From Gordonia humi (GTDB lineage Bacteria > Actinomycetota > Actinomycetes > Mycobacteriales > Mycobacteriaceae): a DNA stretch of 64,000 bases. Positions 36,049 to 53,820 of the stretch are shown one piece after another. The notes under the pieces are model-generated. The model had not been told where the DNA came from, did no database searches, and saw nothing but the letters and a program-made list of their open reading frames with translations. The translations under genes and the position numbers were made by a program. Position 1 is the first letter of the stretch. Each line of letters opens with the position of its first letter. The DNA is taken from assembly GCF_014197435.1 (NCBI RefSeq), contig NZ_JACIFP010000001.1, forward strand, positions 3,038,001 through 3,102,000, read 5' to 3'.

Positions 36049-37002
36049 GGTGAGGCCCGCGTCGACGGCGAAGAGGTCCTGGTCGCACCAGAGGGCGGCG
36101 GCCTGACCGGCCGCGACGGCCTGCGAGATGAAGGTGAGCGGCACGTCTTGCGTTCGGATGCGCGCGATGTCGCCCGCCGCGTAGACGCCGGGCACGCTCG
36201 TACGGTGCGCGGAGTCCACGAGGATGCAGGCGCCGTCGGTCTCGCAACCGATGTCGTGAACGAACTCGGCGCCGATCTCGAACCGGGGAACGTGATAGCC
36301 GACGTCGACGCGGAGCGGATCGGTGCCGTCGAGTTGCACGACAAGGTCGCCGCGGATGCCGGACACCTCGGTGACCGGGGCGTCGACGACGGCGACGCCG
36401 TGTCGGTCGAGACGCTCGCGCAGGGCATCCGGTACGTCGTCGCCGTTCGCGCAGAGCACGACGTCGTCGCTGAAGTGCGTGCGCACGTACAACGCCTGCA
36501 TCGCGGGTTGGACGGGGATCGTCGGGCGCTCGGAGAGGACTGCGATCCGAGCGCCGAGGGTTTCGAATCCGTGGCAGAACGGACAGTGGACCACCGCGTC
36601 GCCGAACCGCTCGGCCAATCCGGGGATCTGTGACGGTGCGTCTCGTTGTCCGGCCGCGACGACGATCGCCCGCGCCGATGTCGACCGGTGGCCGCTGACG
36701 ATGTCGAACCGGCCGGAATCGGCTGACCGGGAGATCGCGGCCACCGTCTCCGCGTGGACCGAGACGTTGGTGTGCGCGGCGAGTTCGCGTCGTCCACGAG
36801 TGCGGATGTCGTCGGGCGACGCACCGTCGCTACCGAGATACATATGCGATTCCGTCGCCGCGGAATTGCGATATCTCCCGTCGTCGAAGAGTGCTACCGA
36901 ACGCTGCTGGCGTCCGAGCACCAGCGCCGCGGACAGGCCGGCCGGTCCTCCGCCGATCACTGCCACATCCACGTATTCCGTGTCGTATTCACTATTCGAC
37001 AT
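36043..37002 (-). CDS. Thioredoxin-reductase-like FAD oxidoreductase with CxxC
   Basis: A 319-residue two-dinucleotide-domain flavoprotein. FAD motif VAVIGGGPAGLSAALVLGRQ at the N-terminus, redox pair in HCPFCHGFE, and the C-terminal FAD motif VPGVYAAGDIARI. It has the size and layout of bacterial thioredoxin reductase, and also of the CxxC thiol oxidases encoded in holomycin, gliotoxin and romidepsin clusters (HlmI, GliT, DepH). The NADPH motif is weak (VLSERP in place of GxGxxA), which favours an oxidase over a reductase. It is divergent from the NRPS operon and precedes the importer operon, so a role in the cysteine-derived product chemistry is plausible but unproven. RBS AGAGGAG. Confidence 0.82.
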   Translation of the reverse strand: MSNSEYDTEYVDVAVIGGGPAGLSAALVLGRQQRSVALFDDGRYRNSAATESHMYLGSDGASPDDIRTRGRRELAAHTNVSVHAETVAAISRSADSGRFDIVSGHRSTSARAIVVAAGQRDAPSQIPGLAERFGDAVVHCPFCHGFETLGARIAVLSERPTIPVQPAMQALYVRTHFSDDVVLCANGDDVPDALRERLDRHGVAVVDAPVTEVSGIRGDLVVQLDGTDPLRVDVGYHVPRFEIGAEFVHDIGCETDGACILVDSAHRTSVPGVYAAGDIARIRTQDVPLTFISQAVAAGQAAALWCDQDLFAVDAGLTA

Positions 37003-37206
37003 ACATTCTCCTCTGCATTCTCAAGGCATTCACGGATGCGCATTGAAATATGTCACATACTGCGATTATCCGATTCGGAAGGAAAGTGTACTATCGACAT
37101 CCGATTGAATTGAAAACGGGTTCCGCAGGGAATTCATTCGCTGATCGACATATATGTGAAAAGCCATCTGAATGCATTTGTTAAGCCGAGAGGAAAAGCG
37201 TAATCC
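37003..37206. promoter_or_regulatory. Divergent promoter region of the metallophore locus
   Basis: A 204-base AT-richer gap between the flavoprotein (leftward) and the first NRPS gene (rightward). It holds the palindrome ACATATATGT at 37148-37157 and repeated GCATTC words near 37015-37030. AGAGGAAAAG before 37207 serves as RBS. No IdeR, DmdR or Zur consensus box could be recognised by eye, and no regulator gene is adjacent. Confidence 0.5.
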
Positions 37207-40200
37207 ATGCCGCAGAACTGCGATGACACAGCAGAATGGATCTGTTCGACGGTGAGTGAGAACACCGGATCGGTGTGTACCGCCGACCAGTCCCTGGTGG
37301 ATGCCGGACTCGAGTCGTTTCGAGCCGTGGCCGTCCAACGCGCCATCGCCGACCACACGGGCGTACTGGTTCCGCTCCGCGAGTTCCTCGGTGAGGCATG
37401 CGCCGCCGACCTCGCCAGATACATCCGCGCTCACGAGGGCGACCAGGTGCCGGACCGAGCCGCCGCGGTCGGCGAGGGCGCACCGGTGCGCGCGGACGGT
37501 TCGTTCGCGCTGACCCCCGTGCAGACGTCCTACTGGATCGGGCGGGGCCCGGACTATCCGCTCGGGGGAGTGTCGACGCACTTCTACTTCGAGTTCGACC
37601 GCACCGTGACCGACGGATCGCCCGACGACGAGATCACCGCGTTGGAGCACTCGTGGAACGTCGTCGTCGACAGGCACCCGATGCTGCGCGCCGTAGTCCG
37701 CAGGGACGGTCTGCAGCAGGTGCTCGACGCTCCCGGCGTCCACCGGATCGATGTGCGCGACCTCCGAGGACTCGACGCCGACGATCGCGGCGCACTCCTC
37801 GAGGAGTACCGCCGTGACCTGTCGCATCGGTGCGCGCCCGTGCACCGGTGGCCCGTCCACGCGGTGACCGCACTCGTCTTCGACGACCGCACGATCCGAC
37901 TGTGCCTGAGCTTCGACGTCCTGCTGATGGATTTCACCAGTTGGCGTCTGGTGATCGACGAATGGGGTGTCGCCCATCGCGGCGGCGACCTGCCGCCCGC
38001 ACCGGCCGCGGACTTCGCCGGGCTGCTCGCCGAGCAGGCACGACGCCGTGCGGCGGACGGCCGCCGCGACCGCGATCTCGCCTACTGGTCCGATCGCGCG
38101 AGCACGCTTCCGGACGCCGCACGCCTGCCGACGCTGCGGACCGCGGCCGAGATCGGCGTACCGCACTTCCGACGTCATCGTCGCGTCATCGACGCCGCGG
38201 TCTGGGAGTCGTTCTCCGCGGCATGTGCGCGCCGCGGCCTGACCGCCTCGGGAGCGATGCTCGCGGTGTTCGGCGACGTGCTCCGCCGGTGGGGCGCGGG
38301 CGACCGCTTCACGGTGACGATCACTCTGTTCGACAGGCCCGCCGACCTGCCGCATGCCGCGGCGGTGGTCGGCGACTTCACCACCACGGCGCTGGTCGAC
38401 ATGACGTGCGACGCCACCGCATTCGCCGATCGGGCGGCGGCAGTCGCCGCGAACTTCTGGGACGCCGTCGACCATTCGTCCGTGGCCGGAGTGGAAGTGG
38501 CGCGACTGGCGGCGGACCGGCCCGCACTGCCCGGCGACGACGGTCCGGGCGGCGCGGTGGTCTTCACCTCGGCGCTGGAGCAGACGCCGCGATCGGAGGA
38601 TCCGGGTGCGTGGATCGGCGACGAGGCGTTCGGCGTCTCGCAGACCCCGCAGGTCCTTCTGGACGCGATCTCCTGGCGCAGCGGTGAGAACGTCGTCGTG
38701 GCCTGGGACGCCGTCGAGGACGCGTTCGGCGCCGGCGTGGTCGACGGGATGCAGCGGGCGTTCGTCTCGGCGATCGAGCTGCTCGGCGCCGCCGACGCCG
38801 CGTGGACCTCGGCGTCGTTCGACGCCGATCCGTTCTTCCGCCCGGTCGCGGACCGGTTGCGCAACAACACCGCCGTCGACGGCCCCGGGCTGGCGGCACC
38901 GTTGCTGCACGCCGCCGACGAGCGGCCGGACCGGGCGGCTGTGCTCACCGAGTCCGGAGTCCTCGACTATCGCGGGCTCGTCGACGGCGCACGGTCGATA
39001 GCCGCACGCCTGGACGCCGCGCGGGAGGCGGACGGGCGCGCGCACGACGGGACCGTTCTCGTGGCACTGCCGAAGGGACCCGCACAGATCTGCGCGGTGC
39101 TCGGCGTCCTCATGGCGGGTGGGGTGTACGTCCCCGTCGACCCGGCCTGGCCCGCACCCCGGATCGCCCGCGTCGTCGAGCGGTCCGGTGCCCGATACGC
39201 CGTCGCCGACGACGTCGAACTGCCGCCGTCGGTCACCCGTATCGAACCCGACGGCGGTGCCCGGACCGGCGCGTTCGTCACGCACCGTCCGGCGCCGGAC
39301 GATCTCGCGTACGCGATCTTCACCTCCGGTTCCACCGGTGAGCCGAAGGGCGTCGCGATCGAGCACGACCAGGCGCGCACCACGATCGACGACGTCAACG
39401 AACGCTTCGGCGTCGGACCCGACGACCGAGTGCTGGGGCTGTCGGCACTGAGCTTCGACCTGTCGGTGTGGGACGTGTTCGGCGTACTCGGCGCGGGCGG
39501 CGGACTCGTCGTGCCGACACCCGGCCGCGACCGCGATCCGGGGCACTGGCTCGACCTGATCGCCCAGCACCGGGTCACCGTGTGGAACACCGCACCGCAG
39601 TTGATGGAGATGCTGGTGGAGTACGGCGAAGCGGTCGGCGACAGTGCGCATGCGCTGCGCTCGATCCGGCTGGTCCTCCTGTCCGGGGACTGGATTCCGG
39701 TGACGCTTCCCGACCGCATCCGCGCACTGATGCCGGACGCCGAGATCGTCAGCCTCGGCGGAGCCACCGAAGCCTCGATCTGGTCGATCCACCACCGGAT
39801 CGGCGCCGTCGACCCGGGCGCCCCGTCGATTCCGTACGGCACCGCGCTCAGCGGTCAGTGGTTCCGCCTGCTCGACGAACCCGACGGGCGCCCGGTGCCG
39901 GTCGGCGAACCGGGTGAACTGTTCATCGGCGGCGACGGCGTCGCGCGCGGCTATCTCGGCGACCCGGAGCAGACGGCTCGGCGCTTCCGACGGCACCCGG
40001 TGACCGGTGAACGGCTCTACCACACCGGTGACATGGGGCGATGGCGCGTCGACGGCGCCATCGAGTTCCTCGGTCGCAACGACCGGCAGGTCAAGATCAA
40101 CGGATTCCGCATCGAACTCGGCGAGATCGACGCGGTGCTGAGCCGCCACCCCGGTGTCCGGGCGGCCGTCGCCACCACACACCCGGGTCCGGACGGGCGC

Positions 40201-42695
40201 CCGCGCCTGGTGGCGCATGTCGTCGGACACACCGCGAACACCGTGGATCTGGACCCGGACGATCTTCGCGCCCACTGCGACGCGGCCCTGCCCGCCTACA
40301 TGGTTCCGCGCACCATCGAGATCCGATCCGAGCTGCCGGTCACCGCCAACGGAAAGATCGATCACGCCGCACTCGCCCCGACCCGGGACGCACCCGGGTC
40401 GGCGACGGCACACCGTCCGGCGACCTCCGCGCCGCCTTCCTCGTCGCAATCGTCCTGGCCGCAATCGTCCTCGTCGCGGCCCCCGGCGCGCACACGGGTG
40501 GACGCCGCAGCGGTCGCCGCGATCGTCGGCGACCGGTTCCCGACGGACCGCCCCCTGCTGAGTGCGGGCGCCGACTCGATGATCCTGGTCCGGCTGGCGA
40601 ACCTGATCGAGGACACGACCGGCCGTCGGCCGGGGTTCGCCGAACTCGCCGCCGCGAGCGTCGCCGACCTGACCGACCGCGCGGACCTGCCCCGGCCGAG
40701 CGACCACGTCGCGGGCCCGGCGCCCGCGGAGCGGACGCCGGAGCCGGAGGAACCCGAAGCGACCGGGGCGGCGCTCGACGCCGGACTTCCACTCGACGCC
40801 CGACTTCCACTCGACGTGGTGGTGCGCACCGACTCCGGTCACCGGTCGGCCGCCGATCTGCTCATCGACGCGGGAACCTGGATTCGGGCGGTCGATCGAC
40901 GGGCCGGTCGTCTCGGCGTGCAGGTGCGCACCGAGTTCTCCGACGTTCCCGGACAGCTGTGCCGGGTGGAGTTGCGTCCCGGCGCGCCGCGCCGCGTCGA
41001 GAAGCCTCGCGCGCTCACGATCGACGCCGACACCGCCACCCACCCGCTCACCGACATGCAACTGGCGTATTACGTCGGTCGCGCGGACCGTGGACTCGGC
41101 GCTCCCGTGGCGCCGCACTACTACTCGGAGATCGATGTCGACGGAGTGGACCTCGATCGTCTCCGCGGAGCGTGTCGGCGCCTCGTCGAGATCCATCCGA
41201 TGCTGCGGGCGTACGCCACGGCCGACGCCGCGCAGCGCCTGGCCGCGGTCGACGACGTGCCCGACCTCGACGTCCGCGACCTGCGCGACCTGTCGGCGCC
41301 GCGGCAGGAGGCGGTGCTGGCGCGGACACGCTCCGAGCGGTCCCGTCGGGTCCGTGACGTCCTCGCCCCGGGGTGGTTCTCGGTCACGGCGAGCCTCCTG
41401 GACGACCGGACCACCCGACTCCACGTGGAGCTCGACATGTTGTTCTGCGACGTCGCGGGCGCTGTGACGCTCGCCGAGGATCTGTACACGCTCTACCGCG
41501 GCGGAGACGTCGAACCACCGGCGGCACGCTTCCTCGACTGGGCCGATGAGCATCCGGCCCGTGCGGGAACCGCGGGTCGGCCGGTGACGGTCGTCGAACC
41601 GCGGCTGCCGATGCGCCGACCCGACGACACGGTCTTCGACCGACGTCGAACCGTGCTGAGCGCGTCGCGCACCCGACGCCTGGAGTCGTACGCGCGCACC
41701 CTCGGAACCACCGTGGACGCGCTGCTGGTGACCCTGTACGCCGACGCGCTCCGCGCCGCGTCGGGAGGTTCCGACGCGTTCTCCATCGTCCTCACCGTGC
41801 TCGACCGGCCGACGGAGCACCGTCGAGTCGTCGGGGAGTACTCGTCGACGATCGTCGCGACGCCACCCGCCGTCGGCGGGCTCGCCGAGCGGTCCGCGAG
41901 CACCGCCGAGCAACTGTTCGCCGCCCTCGACCGCCCGTCGGGTCGTAGCGCACCGCGTATCGACTCCTCCGGGCGGGCGGGCGCCGTGCCCGTGCTGCCG
42001 ATCGCGTACTCGTCGGGCATCACCGCCTCCCGCGACGCGTCCGAACTGCTCGCGGCGTTCGGCCGCACCGTGTACTCGATCAGTCAGACACCGCAGGTCC
42101 TGATCGACATGCAGACGTTCGTCGGCGACGGCGCGCTCGTCGTCAACTGGGATGCGATCACCTCGGCCTTCGTCGACGGTTTCGTCGATGAGGCGTTCGC
42201 CGATTTCGCACGCAGACTCGATGCTGTCGCGAACGAACGGGTCCCCGACGAACCGGCTCCGGCTGCGCCCTCCGCCGTGCTGCGGACGGTGACAGACCTG
42301 CGGCGCGGGCGTCGGCCGATCGCCGCGGCGCCGAGCGATCCCGCGGTGCGCTCGGTGATCCGGGAGACGCTGGCGCAGGTGCTCGACGTCGACGCCGGCG
42401 GACTCGACGCCGACCGATCGTTCTTCGACCTCGGCGCAACCTCGCTCGACCTGGTCGCCCTCCGCAACGAACTCGTCGACCGATCCGTCGGCGACCTCAC
42501 CGTCCTCGACCTGTTCGAAACCGGGTCCATCGCCGCACTCGCGGACCGACTCCACCCGCCCCGTCCCGCCCCGTTCTCCGAGGAGCTCGCCATCCCCGCA
42601 CCGTCCCCGTCGTCGACCGCCGCGTCGCACGCATCCGTGGATCCATTGGCCCGCGCACACGCCCGCGGGAGCCTTCGACGTCGCGGAGGGCTCCG

Positions 42696-42699
<4 letters not shown>
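37207..42699 (+). CDS. NRPS with HMWP2-like layout: carrier-Cy-A(Cys)-PCP-Cy-PCP
   Basis: An 1830-residue peptide synthetase. Order read from motifs: carrier domain 1-80 (GLESFR, Ser37); heterocyclisation domain 100-540 with DVLLMD (Asp237, Asp242, Ser245); adenylation domain about 555-1055 with FTSGSTGEPKG (705), FDLSVWDVF (Asp751), GGATEASIW and NGKID (Lys1050); PCP (GADSM, Ser1124); second Cy domain about 1279-1690 with DMLFCD (Asp1410, Asp1415); PCP (GATSLD, Ser1746). The specificity residues read by eye are D-L-W-N-L-S-L-I-W-K, one change from the Cys code of pyochelin and yersiniabactin synthetases. This is the order of yersiniabactin HMWP2, without its embedded methyltransferase. The N-terminal carrier would take an aryl or other acyl starter in trans. 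The stop overlaps the next gene (ATGA). Confidence 0.9.
40774..40815 (+). repeat. 18-base tandem repeat in the NRPS linker
   Basis: Two near-identical 18-base units encoding LDAGLP and LDARLP, then a partial third (LD), in the linker between the first PCP and second Cy domain. A separate 15-base duplication lies at 40444-40473 (SQSSW/PQSSS) in the A-PCP linker. In-frame expansions in interdomain linkers. Confidence 0.85.
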
Positions 42700-51103
<8,404 letters not shown>

Positions 51104-51107
<4 letters not shown>

Positions 51108-52054
51108 CCACGAATGCCGACTGGGAGGCGACCGTCGCCCAGTGGACGAGCGTGTACCGGGAGGTCTACGACGACCAGAGCACGTCCCGGTTCGCCGGAT
51201 GGATCGACTACGTGACCGGGCGCCGCATCCCCGACGCGGTGATGGAGGCCTGGCTCGACTGGTCGGTGCGGTCCGTCCGGCGGCTGCACCCGCGCGCCGT
51301 CCTGGAGATCGGCGGCGGCACCGGCATGATCGCCGACGGGCTCGCCGACATCGTCGACCGGTACGTGCTCACCGATCCGGTGACCGGCGGCGATGCGCAC
51401 CCGCATCCCGCGGTCACCTCGAAGCTCGCCGGAGCGCACGAGCTCGCCCGAGTGCTCGACGACGCCGACCGTTTCGACTGCGTCGTGGTGAACTCGGTGA
51501 TCCAGCACTTTCCCGACGTCGACTACCTCGCGCACGTCCTGACCGGAGTCGTGCCGCATCTGACCGACGATGCGAACATCTACCTGGGCGACCTGCGGCA
51601 CGCGGGCCTGCATCGGGCACAGTGCCGCGAGCGCGCACGAGTGCGCGAGCCGTTCGCGACGCCGGACCGGATCGACGACCTCGCCGCACAGTTCATCCGC
51701 AGCGATCCCGAACTGCTCGTGAGTCCCCGCGACATCGCCCGTGCGGCGAGCGGCCTGCCCGGGCCGTGGCACCTGAGGGTGCGCCCGCGCGCCTTCGACG
51801 CCGACTCGGACCTCGATCGCCACCGCTTCGACGCCGTGCTCACACGCCGTGAGCCGACGACGGCGCACGGCGAGCGCCGCACCGTCGGCAACGGACTGCT
51901 CGGCGGCACCGGGCCGACGCCCGCCGAACTCGACCGCGGCCCGGACGCGGTGTCGCTGCACCTGGAAGATCCGCAGAGCCTGTGGGTCGGCGCCGACGAC
52001 GATCTGTGGTTCGACATCGCGTCGCTCACGACACACGAGGGGAGCCCGTCATGA
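51104..52054 (+). CDS. Free-standing SAM methyltransferase of the siderophore-NRPS embedded type
   Basis: A 316-residue class I methyltransferase. SAM motif VLEIGGGTGMIADGLAD at about residue 65, then VVVNSVIQHFPDVDYL and IYLGDLRHAGLHR. These stretches, with the N-terminal VYREVYDDQ and FAGWIDYVTG, are those of the methyltransferase domains that are normally inserted in A or Cy-PCP regions of HMWP1, HMWP2 and PchF. Here the domain is a separate gene, while the two synthetases lack it. It probably acts in trans on a carrier-bound thiazoline or on the ketide alpha-carbon. Overlaps both the synthetase stop and the transporter start by 4 bases. Confidence 0.85.
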
Positions 52055-53820
52055 CCGCCCGGACCGTCCCGCCCACCTTCTGGCGGCTGGCCGCCGACGT
52101 GCGCCCCGCTCTCGTCGTCGCGGGCCTGCTCAGCGCCGTCGGCGGTCTGGCCACCGTCATTCCGGCGATCGCCGCCGTCGACCTCGCACGCGCCCTCGCG
52201 CCGCTGGCGCGCGGAGCGTCCGGTGACATCGACCCGGTACGGGTCACGGTGGCGCTCGTCGTGCTCGTCGTCGGGCTGTCGATCGGGAATCTGGCGACGG
52301 GAGGCGCGTACGCGGTGAGTCACCGCGCCGACAACGAGTTCGGTGATCGTCTGCGCCGCAGGCAGATCGATCACCTCGTGCGGCTTCCCCTCGACTGGTT
52401 CGGCCGCACCCCGTCGGGGGCGGTGAAGAAGATCGTGCAGGACGATGTGGCGCGGACGCATCAGCTGATCGCGCACGTCGTACCCGATTCGGTCGGCTCG
52501 GCCGTCGGTGCCGTCGCCGGGCTCGCCTACGTCTACGTCCTCGACTGGCGCCTCGGCCTCATCGCGACGATTCCGCCCGCGGCCGTCGCCGCCGCGTTCC
52601 CGGTGATGATGAAGGACTCGTCGCAGCAGTACGCCCGCTACAGTCGGGCCGGGGCCGACCTCGCCGCGGCGACGGCCGAACTCGTCGACGGCATCGCACC
52701 GATCAAGATGTTCGGTCTCGGGCGGCGCGGTCGCGATCGGTTCGGGGACGCGTCACGGCGGTTGGTGCGGGTGTACCGGGACTGGGTCGGTCAGACCCGG
52801 ATCGGCACCGCGCTCGTGTCGACGTTCTCCTCACCGGGTTTCGCCGTCGCGGTGACCGCCGTCGGATCCGCGGTGCTGGTCGCGACCGCCGGAGCCGCCC
52901 CCGAGGCGGCCGTCGCCACCGTCGTGCTCGCCGCCGCGATCTCCTCGCCGATCTTCCAGATCGTTCAGACCGGCAGCCATGTCCACGAGGCGAACGGCGC
53001 CGCCGCCGAGCTGACCGACTTCTTCGCCGTACCGGGCGCGGTGGAGCCGACCGACCCGGTCGTGCCGGCCGACAGCGGGGTCGGCGTCGTCGGCGTCGAC
53101 TTCGCATATCGTCCGGGCCGCCCGGTGCTCCACGACGTGGATCTGCACGCGGGATCCGGAACGGTGACCGCACTCGTCGGACCGTCCGGCGCGGGCAAGT
53201 CGACACTCGCCGCGATGATCCCGCGGCTCGTCGAACCGGACACCGGCCGCGTCCGACTCGGAGGAGCCGATCTGCGGCAGGTCACCGACCGCGCGTTGTA
53301 CAGCCGTATCGGCTTCGTCTTCTCCGAGTCCGGCCTGCTGCGGATGTCGGTGCGCGACAACATCGCGTCGTCGCGTCCGGACGCATCGGACGCCGAGGTC
53401 GAGGCGGCCGCGCGCGCCGCCGCGGTCCACGATCGCATCACCCGGCTGCCACGCGGCTACGCGTCGATCATCGGCGACGACGCCCGGCTCTCCGGCGGCG
53501 AGCGACAGCGGGTCGCGATCGCGCGAGCGATCATCGCCGACCCGTCCGTCGTCGTCCTCGACGAGGCCACCGCACACGCCGATCCCGATTCGGAGACACA
53601 GGTCCACCGTGGTCTCGCCCGACTGGTGCACGACCGCGGTCTGGTGGTCGTCGCGCATCGTCTGCACACGGTCGTCGGAGCGGACCAGATCGTCGTGCTG
53701 GACGCCGGCCGCATCGTCGAGACCGGCACCCACCGGGACCTGCTCGCCGCCGACGGTCAGTACGCCCAGATGTGGCGCCGGTACGCGACCGCCACCGAGC
53801 TCATGGAGACACCGCAGTGA
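52051..53820 (+). CDS. ABC half-transporter, YbtP/IrtA-like
   Basis: A 589-residue half transporter: an exporter-fold membrane domain (about 1-330, six helices) fused to an ATPase (about 345-589). Walker A GPSGAGKST, signature LSGGERQRVAIARA, Walker B VVVLDEATAHADP, H-loop VVAHRLHTV. The Q-loop position reads VFSESG (Ser425-Glu426) where VFQD is usual. Siderophore systems use such exporter-fold pairs for import of the ferric complex (YbtPQ, IrtAB) or for export. Translationally coupled to the partner gene (GTGA overlap), implying a heterodimer. Confidence 0.87.
   Translation: MTARTVPPTFWRLAADVRPALVVAGLLSAVGGLATVIPAIAAVDLARALAPLARGASGDIDPVRVTVALVVLVVGLSIGNLATGGAYAVSHRADNEFGDRLRRRQIDHLVRLPLDWFGRTPSGAVKKIVQDDVARTHQLIAHVVPDSVGSAVGAVAGLAYVYVLDWRLGLIATIPPAAVAAAFPVMMKDSSQQYARYSRAGADLAAATAELVDGIAPIKMFGLGRRGRDRFGDASRRLVRVYRDWVGQTRIGTALVSTFSSPGFAVAVTAVGSAVLVATAGAAPEAAVATVVLAAAISSPIFQIVQTGSHVHEANGAAAELTDFFAVPGAVEPTDPVVPADSGVGVVGVDFAYRPGRPVLHDVDLHAGSGTVTALVGPSGAGKSTLAAMIPRLVEPDTGRVRLGGADLRQVTDRALYSRIGFVFSESGLLRMSVRDNIASSRPDASDAEVEAAARAAAVHDRITRLPRGYASIIGDDARLSGGERQRVAIARAIIADPSVVVLDEATAHADPDSETQVHRGLARLVHDRGLVVVAHRLHTVVGADQIVVLDAGRIVETGTHRDLLAADGQYAQMWRRYATATELMETPQ

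Noticed and set aside
37003..37206. Search for an IdeR/DmdR iron box (TTAGG-type) in the divergent metallophore promoter
   Set aside because: TTAAGCC near 37180 is the only distant resemblance and lacks the palindromic partner; not enough to claim.
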